From an uncultured Collinsella sp. (GTDB taxonomy: Bacteria > Actinomycetota > Coriobacteriia > Coriobacteriales > Coriobacteriaceae), in assembly GCA_958433005.1 (NCBI GenBank), contig CAUAWV010000003.1, positions 1 to 64,000 of the forward strand: DNA of 64,000 nt. The letters run 5' to 3'. The position numbers and the translations under genes were made by a program. Under the pieces are notes generated by a model. The model was not told the DNA's origin, made no database searches, and saw nothing but the letters and a program-made list of their open reading frames with translations. Below are positions 1 to 9,200 of the stretch, one piece after another; within the stretch, counting starts at the first letter, position 1, and each line of letters opens with the position of its first letter.

Positions 1-4
1 GTTG

Positions 5-96
5 CGGAGCGCAGGGCGGGGGAAACACCTTTCCCTCTCGCTCACGGCTCCGCAGGGTCGCGCGAGGCAAAGGTGTTTCCCCCGCCCTGCGCTCCG
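5..96. repeat. Large intergenic inverted repeat
   Basis: Two perfect 28-base arms (5-32 and 69-96) surround a 36-base loop; the arm contains the run GGGCGGGGGAAACACC. It could fold into a long RNA hairpin or a cruciform. It resembles the other palindromic intergenic elements in this window in design (long G/C-rich stem, loop with a CCCTC motif) but not in stem sequence. No gene is seen across bases 1-429 other than this element and the terminator after it. Confidence 0.8.
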
Positions 97-146
97 GCTT
101 CGGGTCGTCGCGTGCTCGTTACTGAAAAGCTGATATTAAAGATTGT

Positions 147-176
147 GTGCCGCCCCTTTTTGGGGCGGCACGTTTT
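147..176. terminator. Rho-independent terminator-like hairpin
   Basis: The 10-base arms GTGCCGCCCC and GGGGCGGCAC enclose a TTTTT loop and are followed by GTTTTG. This is a strong hairpin, probably ending transcription of a gene lying left of the window. Confidence 0.75.
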
Positions 177-429
177 GTGTGGGGTCTCGGTCTCCACAAT
201 TTTCGTCAAGCTTTTGGTTAGATTTTGGTTAGTTGGCGGGTTGGCGGAAGGGCAAAAGACCATTCGATAAAAAAGCTCAGAGAAAGTGCTGGTAGGGGAG
301 TTGTTGAGGTTTTCGACAGCTTTTGTCAACAAGAAACTTTGCGGCTATTGCTACGGATTGCGTTGTCGCGGTCATGGCGGTGCGGGATGCTGGGCGTAAG
401 CGTCGAATGCCCCGTTTTGGCTGGCCAGC

Positions 430-864
430 ATGTATTTGTTTCTTGCGACTCCGCCGCAACACGCTGAGCGCATGCTGCGTCAGCAGCAACGACTCATGGA
501 GATGCAAATGCAAGGGGCGGCAGTCCAGCCCTTTGCGCAAAATGTCGTGCCCGCTGCTGTACCTGCAGCTGTGCCCGGGTGTGAATCGGCACCAGAGGCC
601 TATTCCGTACAGCAAGATTCATATGCGCAGGAGCTCGCGTTCGACAAGCGTCGTGCGCGTCGTCGCCGCGTGGGCCAGCGCCTGCGCACCTTGGCGATGA
701 TCGTGCTCATCCCGCTGGGGCTTGCGGCCATCTTTCTGGCGTCGTATGCCCTCACGTGCATCCTCAACGGCGCATCGCCCAACGAGGTGCTCCAGCATCT
801 AGCGGCCCTAGGCCAGCGCTTAGGTGACGTCATAACAACCATCCGCGCCGGCTGGGAGAGTTAG
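430..864 (+). CDS. Hypothetical single-pass membrane protein
   Basis: The 144-residue protein is unrecognised. The N-terminal half is polar and rich in Gln, Met, Pro and Ala. A strongly basic stretch (KRRARRRRVGQR, about residues 74-86) is followed by one hydrophobic segment (about residues 88-112) and a short C-terminal tail. By the positive-inside rule the N-terminal half should be cytoplasmic. The start is uncertain: no good ribosome binding site precedes the ATG at 430, and an internal ATG near 472 is possible. No operon partner is evident. Codon use is G/C-rich as in the neighbours, which supports it being a real gene. Confidence 0.55.
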   Translation: MYLFLATPPQHAERMLRQQQRLMEMQMQGAAVQPFAQNVVPAAVPAAVPGCESAPEAYSVQQDSYAQELAFDKRRARRRRVGQRLRTLAMIVLIPLGLAAIFLASYALTCILNGASPNEVLQHLAALGQRLGDVITTIRAGWES

Positions 865-987
865 CGTTTGTCACATTAGGACTTCTAGGGTGTAGGGATT
901 CTCGCCACGAGTAGGATTCTTGCATCCTGTGGGTCCTGTCGTGCGACTGAATAGTATTATTGAAGATGAATAATAATAGGATTTGCT

Positions 988-1518
988 ATGTATAAGCAGG
1001 ATTTAGAGCAGACTCTTTTGGATATTGACGAAGAGGCGGAGCTGGAAATAGGTCCAAGAGACGATAGGCCGAGCGTTGTATTGGTGGGAGGAAGCGCCTT
1101 CATGCTAAACGATGTGACGAATCGGTCGGTTACACATGACATTGATGTGTTTGAGGCAGACAGGCGCCTCCGCGAGATCATAGCTCGATACCCCGAGGTG
1201 AATGGCATGGTAGTGGCATATTGCAACCAGATGCCATTCAATTACGAAGATCGACTGATCCCATTGGAGATCGGGGCGCATTTTATCAGGTACTTTACGC
1301 CATCTTTGGAGGATCTGGCGGTGATGAAGCTTTATGCCTATCGTCCGAACGACATCGTCGACCTCCATAGTCGAACATTTATCGACCGACTTGATTGGGA
1401 TCTGCTCGAGCGGCTTATATTCGATGAAGGAGAGGCGTTGGCCTCGTCGCCTTCAGAGCGGAGTTATCAAGAGATGGTCTGTGCATACAGGCAATACAAA
1501 AAGGAGGTGCTCGGTTGA
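988..1518 (+). CDS. Nucleotidyltransferase-fold protein (DUF6036/AbiEii-like)
   Basis: The 176-residue protein has the start of a minimal nucleotidyltransferase fold: VLVGGSAFML (about residues 31-40) followed by THDIDVFE (about 49-56), i.e. the G-G-S helix and a D-x-D metal pair. This matches the DUF6036 and AbiEii-like families, which supply the toxin in type IV toxin-antitoxin or abortive infection modules. The remainder (LEDLAVMKLYAYRPNDIVD) resembles the helical region of such proteins, where a conserved K and D contribute to catalysis. It overlaps the next gene by four bases (TTGA), implying translational coupling. Family assignment is from motifs; the toxin role is inference. Base composition is lower in GC than nearby housekeeping genes, which fits acquisition by transfer. 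Confidence 0.7.
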   Translation: MYKQDLEQTLLDIDEEAELEIGPRDDRPSVVLVGGSAFMLNDVTNRSVTHDIDVFEADRRLREIIARYPEVNGMVVAYCNQMPFNYEDRLIPLEIGAHFIRYFTPSLEDLAVMKLYAYRPNDIVDLHSRTFIDRLDWDLLERLIFDEGEALASSPSERSYQEMVCAYRQYKKEVLG

Positions 1519-2078
1519 ATCTGACTTTTGAGGGATTTTTGAAAGGCTATTGCCGAGAGCTGTCCGGACAGCAGTCGCTGAGTTTTAGGAAGCTTGTAAA
1601 GCAGGCAACAACGGTTGAGCCGCGTGTGGCGGAGCCTCTGTTTTTGCTCGCTTTGGCGCAGGGTAAGGCCGAATACGTTCTGGGTTTATCCGAGGGCTCG
1701 TGGATGGAAGAGGGCTATCGAGGTGTTTTGTCTCTGTATGGCCAAGCGAGTAGCCTGGCATCTCTATGCTCCGAGGATAAGCTCCCCAATCGTTACGCCA
1801 ACGTTTGGCGTGCGTATAGAGGGGTGAAAGAAAAGCCAGCGGCCGACAGAAGGGTGAACGCCCTGATGAGAAAGAGAACACTTAAAGCATTGGAGGAATC
1901 GGGTGTAACGCGCTACGGTCTCTGCCGCGATTTGAATCTGAATAAGGGAAACGTGTACGCATACTTAGCCGGTGATGACTCGAAGGTGAGCAGGAAGACA
2001 GCGCGTCGCATTATGGAATATGCGGAGGAGAGAAGCACCCAAGAAGGGGCCGGGCGCCCGGTGCGTGTGGCGGGGTAA
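1515..2078 (+). CDS. HTH-type partner of the nucleotidyltransferase (candidate antitoxin)
   Basis: The 187-residue protein starts with TTG at 1515, preceded by an excellent AAGGAGGTG site at 1501-1508; the start overlaps the stop of the upstream gene. Residues about 1-115 form an unrecognised helical domain. Residues about 125-170 (TLKALEESGV, then RDLNLNKGNVYAYLAG) look like a Cro/Xre-type helix-turn-helix, followed by a basic tail. A DNA-binding protein coupled to a DUF6036-type nucleotidyltransferase suggests a two-gene toxin-antitoxin or phage-defence unit. In classical AbiE modules the regulator gene usually comes first; here the order is reversed. Function is unproven. Confidence 0.6.
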   Translation: MNLTFEGFLKGYCRELSGQQSLSFRKLVKQATTVEPRVAEPLFLLALAQGKAEYVLGLSEGSWMEEGYRGVLSLYGQASSLASLCSEDKLPNRYANVWRAYRGVKEKPAADRRVNALMRKRTLKALEESGVTRYGLCRDLNLNKGNVYAYLAGDDSKVSRKTARRIMEYAEERSTQEGAGRPVRVAG

Positions 2079-2129
2079 GATTGATCGCGGTTTTGATTGA
2101 TAATCGATTGGGTTTGTTGGGCGGAGTCT

Positions 2130-3485
2130 ATGTCTGCTATTGATATTGCGCTTGTTGTGATTGCCTTGGTGGCGGTGGGAGTTGCTGCGGTCTGCGCCCT
2201 GCAGCTTAAGGGCCTTCGTGCCGAGTTGCGAGAGCGTGGCGGCAACGAAGCGGAAACGCTCGCGGCACTCGAGCAGGCCAACAGCGCGCTCGATGCCCTC
2301 AACGTCGCGCTGACAGAAACCCGCCGCACGGCAAACGCCATCGCGCAGCAGCAGACGACCGATGCGGCCGTGGAGCAGCAACGCTACCTGACCATCGCGC
2401 GAGAGTTCTCGCAGGCCGGCGACCGTATGGATGACCTGCGCCGCGAGACGGCCCAACAGCTCGGCGCCAACCGCGAGGGCATCGAGCATCGCCTGGACAA
2501 GGTGCGCGAGACGGTCGATGCCCAGCTGGGCGCCATCCGCAAAGACAACAACGTGCAGCTCGATCAGATGCGTGCGACGGTGGACGAGAAGCTCTCTCGC
2601 ACGCTCAACGACCGACTGTCGGCATCGTTTAAGCAGGTGAGCGACCAGCTCGAGGCCGTGTACAAGGGTCTGGGCGATATGCAATCTATCGCCACCGGCG
2701 TGGGCGACCTTAAGCGCGTGCTGGGCAATGTGAAGGCGCGTGGCATTTTGGGCGAGGTGCAGCTGGGCGCGATCTTGGCGGACATCCTTACGCCCGACCA
2801 GTATCTGGAAAACGTGGCCACCAAGCCTGGCGCCTCAGAGCGTGTTGAGTTTGCCGTCAAGCTGCCGGTAGACGAGGGCGATCCCGTGCTGCTGCCGATC
2901 GACTCCAAATTCCCGGGCGACGCGTACGAGCATCTGCTCGACGCCCAGGAGTCGGGCGACGCGGAGGCCGTCGCCGCTGCGCGCAAGACGCTCGATGCGA
3001 TGGTCAAACGCGAGGCCAAGGACATCTGCGAAAAGTACCTGAGCGTGCCCGCGACGACCAACTTTGGCATTCTGTTCGTGCCGTTTGAGGGCCTGTATGC
3101 CGAGGTCGTCAGCCGTCCCGGGCTTATCGAGACCCTGGGCCGCGACTATCACGTCAACGTTGCCGGCCCCAGCACCATGGCCGCCATCCTCAACAGCCTG
3201 CAGATGAGCTACCAGACGTTTAAGTTGCAAAAACGCACCGATGACGTGCTGCGCGTACTTTCCGCCGTCAAGGCCGAGCTGCCACGTTACCAGGCAGCAC
3301 TGCGTCGCGCCCAACAGCAGATCGAGACCGCGGGCAAAACGGTCGAGGGCATCATCACCACGCGCACCAATGTTATGGAGCGCAAGCTTAAGGATATCGA
3401 CGCGCTGGAAGACGTGCGGGAGGCCGACGAGATTTTGGGCTTGGAGTCCGCAGGGTTACTTGCGGGCCAGGAAGACGAGGACTAG
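2130..3485 (+). CDS. rmuC: DNA recombination protein RmuC
   Basis: The 451-residue protein has an N-terminal membrane segment (about residues 2-24), a long coiled-coil region (about 25-190) with many Ala, Glu, Gln and Arg, and the RmuC domain (about 200-400) recognised from LPIDSKFPGDAYEHLLDA and the region NFGILFVPFEGLYAEV. RmuC proteins have a nuclease-like fold and limit inversion and rearrangement at short repeats. An upstream in-frame start at 2097 is possible, but the ATG at 2130 directly precedes the membrane anchor and has GCGGAG upstream. The acidic C terminus is usual. It stands alone, with about 90 bases of non-coding DNA before the next reading frame. Confidence 0.92.
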   Translation: MSAIDIALVVIALVAVGVAAVCALQLKGLRAELRERGGNEAETLAALEQANSALDALNVALTETRRTANAIAQQQTTDAAVEQQRYLTIAREFSQAGDRMDDLRRETAQQLGANREGIEHRLDKVRETVDAQLGAIRKDNNVQLDQMRATVDEKLSRTLNDRLSASFKQVSDQLEAVYKGLGDMQSIATGVGDLKRVLGNVKARGILGEVQLGAILADILTPDQYLENVATKPGASERVEFAVKLPVDEGDPVLLPIDSKFPGDAYEHLLDAQESGDAEAVAAARKTLDAMVKREAKDICEKYLSVPATTNFGILFVPFEGLYAEVVSRPGLIETLGRDYHVNVAGPSTMAAILNSLQMSYQTFKLQKRTDDVLRVLSAVKAELPRYQAALRRAQQQIETAGKTVEGIITTRTNVMERKLKDIDALEDVREADEILGLESAGLLAGQEDED

Positions 3486-3610
3486 CCGCAACGGACGGCG
3501 GCGCGCCGGCGTAAACGCGGGGCGCGGGCGCTTTTCGCATTGCACTTGCCTAAAGCGCACTTTAATGTGCAACAATGGCCTTTCGCCCTATCAGACGCGA
3601 AAGGAAGCCC

Positions 3611-5413
3611 ATGTCTCAGAGAAGCACCAGCCCGCTCAAACGCTCAACCGTGCGCCGCACGCTGCAGCGTTTTTGGGATGTCACGCGCACGCAGCCGCTG
3701 ATCGTCTTTCTCTCGGTGTTCTCGTCGGCGGGCTACATCTTTTTGCTCACGTTTGCCAACACCTACGTGATGGCCCTCATCGTCGACCGCGTTCAGGCCG
3801 GCCCCGTGGCAGGCGATCAAGTATTCGAGGTCTTTGGCCCTTACATTCTGGCGCTCGTGCTCGTTAACCTGGTGGGTCAAATCCTCTCCAAGCTGCAGGA
3901 CTACACCGTCTACAAGCTCGAGATTGCGGGCAACTACCACCTGGCGCGCCTGTGCTTTGACACGCTTTCCAATCAATCCATGACATTTCACACCAGCCGC
4001 TTTGGCGGGTCGCTCGTCAGCCAGACGAGCCGTTTTATGAGCGGCTATACGGGCTTGGTCGACGTGACGGTGTATTCGCTCATCCCCACCATCACCTCGG
4101 TCATCTGCACCGTGGCCGCACTCGCTCCGGTGGTGCCCACATTTACCGTGATCCTGGTGGGCATCATGGTCGTCTACATTGCGTTTGTCTGGCTTATGTA
4201 CAAGCGCATCATGCCACTTTCGGCCGCGACGTCCGCCGCGCAGAATAAGCTCTCGGGTGTGCTGTCCGACGCGGTCACGAACATCTTGGCCGTCAAGACC
4301 TGCGGGCGAGAGGACTTTGAACGCGATCTGTTCGACACCGCCGATCGTGCCGCGCGCGACGCTGAGACGGTCTCGATGCACGCCATGATGCAGCGCAACT
4401 TTACGACCTCGGGCCTTATCGTCATCACCATGGCCGTGGTGAGTGTGTTCGTGGCGGGCGGCAACGCGTGGTTTGGCATCTCGGCCGGCTCGCTCGTCAT
4501 GATCTTTACCTACACGTATAACCTCACCATGCGTCTGAACTACGTGAGCTCCATGATGCAGCGCATCAACCGCGCGCTCGGTGATGCGGCCGAGATGACG
4601 CGCGTGTTGGACGAGCCGCGTCTGGTGGCAGACGACGAGAACGCCCCCGAGCTCAAGGTGCGCGAGGGCGCGATTGATTTTGAGCACCTGAGCTTTGCAT
4701 ACCGTGATGCCGCGGCGGGCGAGAGCGTGTTCGACGACCTGACGCTCCATGTGGCGGCGGGCCAGCGCGTGGGCCTGGTGGGCAAATCGGGCTCGGGCAA
4801 GACGACGCTCACCAAGCTGTTGCTGCGCCTGGACGACGTGCAGGGCGGCCGCGTGCTCGTGGACGGTCAGGACGTCTCGCGCTGCACGCAGCAGAGCCTG
4901 CGCCGCCAGGTTGCCTACGTGCCGCAGGAGGCGCTGCTGTTCCACCGCTCCATTCGCGAGAATATCGCCTACGGCCGCCCCGATGCCACCGACGAGCAGA
5001 TCCGCGAGGCCGCACGCCTGGCCAATGCCCTGGAGTTCATTGACCGCCTGCCCCGTGGCTTCGACACCATGGTGGGCGAGCGCGGCGTCAAGCTTTCGGG
5101 CGGCCAGCGCCAGCGTGTGGCCATCGCCCGTGCCATCCTCACCGACGCACCGATTCTGGTGCTCGACGAGGCGACGTCTGCCCTCGATAGCGAGTCTGAG
5201 GCGCTGGTGCAGGAGGCGCTCGAGAACCTGATGCGCGGCCGCACCTCCATTGTGGTGGCGCATCGCCTGTCCACCGTGGCCTCGCTCGACCGCATCGTGG
5301 TGCTGGCGGATGGCGAGATCGTCGAGGATGGCACGCATGCGCAGCTCGTCGAGGCGGGCGGCGAATACGCAAGCCTGTGGAGCCGTCAGACCGGCGCATT
5401 TTTGGAGGCGTAA
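3611..5413 (+). CDS. ABC transporter, fused permease and ATPase (exporter type)
   Basis: The 600-residue half-transporter has an N-terminal six-helix type IV exporter membrane domain (about residues 1-330) and a C-terminal ATPase. The ATPase shows Walker A GKSGSGKTTL, Q-loop AYVPQEALLF, signature LSGGQRQRVAIARA, Walker B ILVLDEATSALD and the switch His in VAHRLST. It would act as a homodimer or with an unlinked partner to export lipids, peptides or drugs; the substrate cannot be read from sequence. The ATG at 3611 was chosen because GAAAGGAAG lies just upstream; an in-frame ATG at 3575 lacks a site. It is followed at short distance by nth but probably forms its own unit. Confidence 0.9.
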   Translation: MSQRSTSPLKRSTVRRTLQRFWDVTRTQPLIVFLSVFSSAGYIFLLTFANTYVMALIVDRVQAGPVAGDQVFEVFGPYILALVLVNLVGQILSKLQDYTVYKLEIAGNYHLARLCFDTLSNQSMTFHTSRFGGSLVSQTSRFMSGYTGLVDVTVYSLIPTITSVICTVAALAPVVPTFTVILVGIMVVYIAFVWLMYKRIMPLSAATSAAQNKLSGVLSDAVTNILAVKTCGREDFERDLFDTADRAARDAETVSMHAMMQRNFTTSGLIVITMAVVSVFVAGGNAWFGISAGSLVMIFTYTYNLTMRLNYVSSMMQRINRALGDAAEMTRVLDEPRLVADDENAPELKVREGAIDFEHLSFAYRDAAAGESVFDDLTLHVAAGQRVGLVGKSGSGKTTLTKLLLRLDDVQGGRVLVDGQDVSRCTQQSLRRQVAYVPQEALLFHRSIRENIAYGRPDATDEQIREAARLANALEFIDRLPRGFDTMVGERGVKLSGGQRQRVAIARAILTDAPILVLDEATSALDSESEALVQEALENLMRGRTSIVVAHRLSTVASLDRIVVLADGEIVEDGTHAQLVEAGGEYASLWSRQTGAFLEA

Positions 5414-5476
5414 CGACCCCATACGTGGGACAATCGTGCCCGTAGTTTTGTTGTGCCGCTGAGCCGAGGAGTCGTT

Positions 5477-6142
5477 ATGCCACGCGAGACCAATGCCGCC
5501 AAACGCGAACGCGCCGTTGAGGTGTGCGAGCGCCTCAACCGCCGCTATGGACCGGTCGAGTGCTTTTTGGACCACGAGAATCCCTTTAGGCTGCTCATTG
5601 CGGTACTGCTCTCGGCTCAGACGACCGACGCGCAGGTCAACAAGGTGACGCCCCAACTGTTTGCCCAGTGGCCCACGCCCGAGGCCATGGCGGGGGCAAG
5701 TGTGACCGACGTGGCGGACACCATTAAGTCACTCGGCTTTTATAAGAGTAAGGCCAAGCATGCTGTGGAGGCTGCGCAGATGATTGTTGCCGACTACGGC
5801 GGCGAGGTGCCGGCCGACATGAAGGAGCTTGTAAAGCTGCCGGGCGTGGGGCGCAAGACGGCGAACATCGTACTCAACGTTGGGTTTGGCATCGTGGAAG
5901 GCATCGCGGTGGATACGCACGTCAACCGCATCGCGCACCGCCTGATGCTGAGCCCCAAGACGCATGCCAAGGAGCCGCTCAAGACCGAGCAAGATCTGCT
6001 CAAGATTTTGCCACACGAGTATTGGGAGTCGGTCAACCACCAATGGATCACCTTTGGTCGCGAGATTTGCGATGCCCGTAAGCCCAAGTGCGACGAGTGT
6101 CCGCTGGCAGATTTGTGCCCCAGCGTGCGTGTGACGGGGTAG
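5477..6142 (+). CDS. nth: Endonuclease III
   Basis: The 221-residue base-excision-repair glycosylase/AP lyase removes oxidised pyrimidines. The helix-hairpin-helix LPGVGRKTANIV carries the catalytic Lys, VDTHVNRIAHR carries the catalytic Asp, and the C terminus has the C-X6-C-X2-C-X5-C cluster (CDARKPKCDECPLADLC) for a [4Fe-4S] centre. Length is normal for the family. The ATG at 5477 has CCGAGGAG upstream; the longer frame from 5453 is less likely. It sits in a DNA-repair neighbourhood with mfd downstream, separated by a terminator. Confidence 0.96.
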   Translation: MPRETNAAKRERAVEVCERLNRRYGPVECFLDHENPFRLLIAVLLSAQTTDAQVNKVTPQLFAQWPTPEAMAGASVTDVADTIKSLGFYKSKAKHAVEAAQMIVADYGGEVPADMKELVKLPGVGRKTANIVLNVGFGIVEGIAVDTHVNRIAHRLMLSPKTHAKEPLKTEQDLLKILPHEYWESVNHQWITFGREICDARKPKCDECPLADLCPSVRVTG

Positions 6143-6246
6143 GGCGGAACGCATCTTCGTCTGGCGTTTTTTGCGGGGCTGGGCGTACGCTTGGGCTGGA
6201 GTTCTCTCCATGCGTTACCATGACAGGCAACGAATTTGACGAACGA

Positions 6247-6274
6247 CCCGCCGAGCTTGCCTCGGCGGGCTTTT
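6247..6274 (+). terminator. Terminator after nth
   Basis: Perfect 9-base arms CCCGCCGAG and CTCGGCGGG (6247-6255, 6261-6269) with a five-base loop are followed by CTTTT. It separates nth from mfd. Confidence 0.85.
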
Positions 6275-6299
6275 GGCGTTGCAATGCCGGAGGAACAGC

Positions 6300-9200
6300 A
6301 TGCTCATTCACCGTATAGCCGCGCAGCTCTACACTGCCGAGGCACTGCAGACCGTCGAGGCCGGGCTCGATTCTGGCGAGGACGTGACGCTGGCCGTGTC
6401 TCAGTCGGGCCGAACGCTTATGGCCGCCGCCCAGTTTGCGCGTCGTCCGCGCCCCACGGTCTACATCGTAAGTGGCGAGGACGCGGCCGATCGAGCCGCA
6501 CGTAGTCTGGCCGCCTATGTGGGCCTGGCGCACGTGTGCCGCTTTCCCGAGCGCAAGGACTATCCTTGGCGCGAGCAGGCGCCCGACGACGCCGTGGTGG
6601 CCCAGCGCTGCGAGGCGCTCGGGCGTATCGTGCGCGGGGACAACTGCATCATGGTCGCCTCGGCCCGCGCACTGCTGCGCTGCGTGCCGCCGGTCGAGAG
6701 CCGCTACTGGGAGTCCACTACTTTTGCGGTGGGCGAGGAGATTCCCTTTGACGAGGTGCCGCAGCGACTGGTGGGCATGGGCTATACCAATGCCGGCGCC
6801 GCCGACGCGCCCGGCCTGTTCCGTGTGCACGGCGACACCGTCGAGGTGTTTCCGGCGCAGGAAAAGGCGCCCGTGCGTATTGAGTTCTTTGGCGACGAGA
6901 TCGACCGCATCCGCCGCATGGTGAGTTCAACGGGCCAGACCATCGGCAACGAAGACAGCATCGAGATCTTCCCCTGTCGCGAGCTCGCGCTTACCGACGA
7001 GGCCGTCCACAACATGCATGTGGCGCTCTACCGCGCCAGCCAGGACGACAGCAAGCTGGCGGCGCTGCTCGAGATGGTGGATGCGCGCATCGTCACGCCT
7101 GAGCTCGACCGCTTTTTGCCGGTGATGTACGGCCAGACCGTGAGCCCGCTGTCGCATGTGAGCGGCAAGGCGCTCGTGGTGCTGTCCGAGCCGCGCTCGC
7201 TGTTCGACGATTGCCTGCGCGCCTACGAGGATATCGAGGCACGTGCCGGCGAGGCGGGGGTCGACCGTCTGGACGGCCTGTACGTGCGTGCCCAGCAACT
7301 CGACTTTGGCTCCCAGCAGCGCCTGAACTATGTGAGCCTCATCCGTGCCGGCGGTGCGGTGACGGCCGAGCTCAAGATTGAGCAGCCGGCCATCGCAGGC
7401 TCGGACAACCGTTTTATGACGCGCATCCAGGAGGTCGTGGGCAAGCGCTATGCCTGCGTGTTTGCCATCCCCGACCGCGGTGCGCGCGAGTCGATGGAGC
7501 TCACCTTTGGCGACGAGGGCATTACCTTTGAGGAATCGCTGACCGCGGCGCCCGAAAACGCCGGCGCTATCGGCGACCGTGTGCGCGTGGCAACGGCGGA
7601 TTCTGCCGATCGCGCCGCCCGCCAGGAGGCCCATGCTGCAATTCGCGAGCGCAAGGCCGACGCGCTCAACGCTCGCTCACTCGAGGCGGGTGCCGCCCAG
7701 GCTGCCGCCGGTGCCGCCGTGCCCACCATCTCGCACGGACGCGTAACCTTTGTCGATGCCGCCCTGCCGCAGGGTGTGGTGGTGCCCGATGCCAACCTGG
7801 CCGTGTTCTCAATCGCCGACCTCAACGCCCGCATGGACGCCAACCGCGCGCGCAGCCGCCGCAAGGTGGACATTACGCAGATCACCTTCCCGTTTAAGCC
7901 GGGTGACTACGTGGTGCACGCTACCCACGGCATCGCGCTCTTTAGCGAGATCGCGCGCCAGGAAGTGGGCGGCAAGGAGCGCGATTACTTTTTGCTGGAA
8001 TATGCCGACGGCGACAAGCTCTACGTGCCGTTGGAGCAGGTCGACCGCATCACACGCTATGTTGGCCCCGACGGCGACAAGCCGCGCCTGACCAGGCTCA
8101 ACACCGCCGACTGGACGCGTGCCACCAACAAGGCGCGCAAGAATGCCAAAAAGCTGGCGTTTGACCTGGTCGACCTGTATACGCGCCGCTCTTCGATTAC
8201 CGGTATCGCCTGTCCGCCCGATACGCCCGAACAGATCGAGATGGAGGAGAGCTTCCCCTACGACGAGACGCGCGACCAGCTGGAGGCTATCGCCGACATA
8301 AAGGCCGACATGGAGGCACCCAAGCCCATGGACCGCCTGCTGTGCGGCGACGTGGGTTTCGGCAAGACCGAGGTCGCCCTGCGCGCGGCGTTTAAGTGCG
8401 TGGACTCCGGCCGCCAAGTCATGGTGCTCTGCCCCACGACCATTCTGGCCCAGCAGCACTACGAGACGTTCTTTGAGCGCTTTGCCCCGTTTGGCCTCGA
8501 GGTCGAAGTGCTCAGCCGCTTCCGCACCCCGGCGCAGCAAAAGCGCGCGCTCAAGGCGTTTGCCGAGGGCACGATCGACGTGCTGATCGGCACGCACCGC
8601 CTGCTTTCTGCCGACGTGAACCCCAAGAACCTGGGCATGGTGATCATCGACGAAGAGCAGCGCTTTGGTGTGCAGCACAAGGAGCAGCTCAAGAACCTGC
8701 GCGAGCAGATTGACGTGCTCACGCTTTCGGCAACGCCGATTCCGCGAACCATGCAGATGGCCACGAGCGGCGTGCGCGACATGAGCCTGATCACCACGCC
8801 GCCGACCGGGCGCCGCCCCGTGATCGTGCACGTGGGAGAGTACGATCCCGACGTGGTGAGCGCGGCGATTCGCCTGGAGGTGGGCCGCGGCGGCCAGGTG
8901 TATTACGTGTCCAACCGCGTCAAGACCATCGACGACGCCGTGGCGCGCGTGCACGAGGCCGCGCCCGAGGCGCGCGTGGGCGTGGCGCACGGCAAGATGA
9001 GCCCGCGCGAGGTCGAGGACGTGATGATCGAGTTCGCGACCAAGAAGATTGACGTGCTCATCGCCACGACCATCGTGGAGAGCGGTATCGACAACGCGAC
9101 CGCCAACACGCTCATCATCGAGGACTCGCAGCGCCTGGGCCTGGCACAGCTCTACCAGCTCAAGGGCCGCGTGGGCCGCTCAGCCACGCAGGCATACGCG

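Noticed and set aside
1..110. Insertion sequence end
   Set aside because: The 28-base inverted repeat has a 36-base loop and no transposase; it is better read as a structured intergenic element.
3644..5656. Very long antisense open frame (670 codons) opposite the ABC transporter
   Set aside because: It lies fully opposite a well-supported gene, is rich in His, Arg, Gly and Val as expected from the antisense of G/C-biased codons, and has no family motif.
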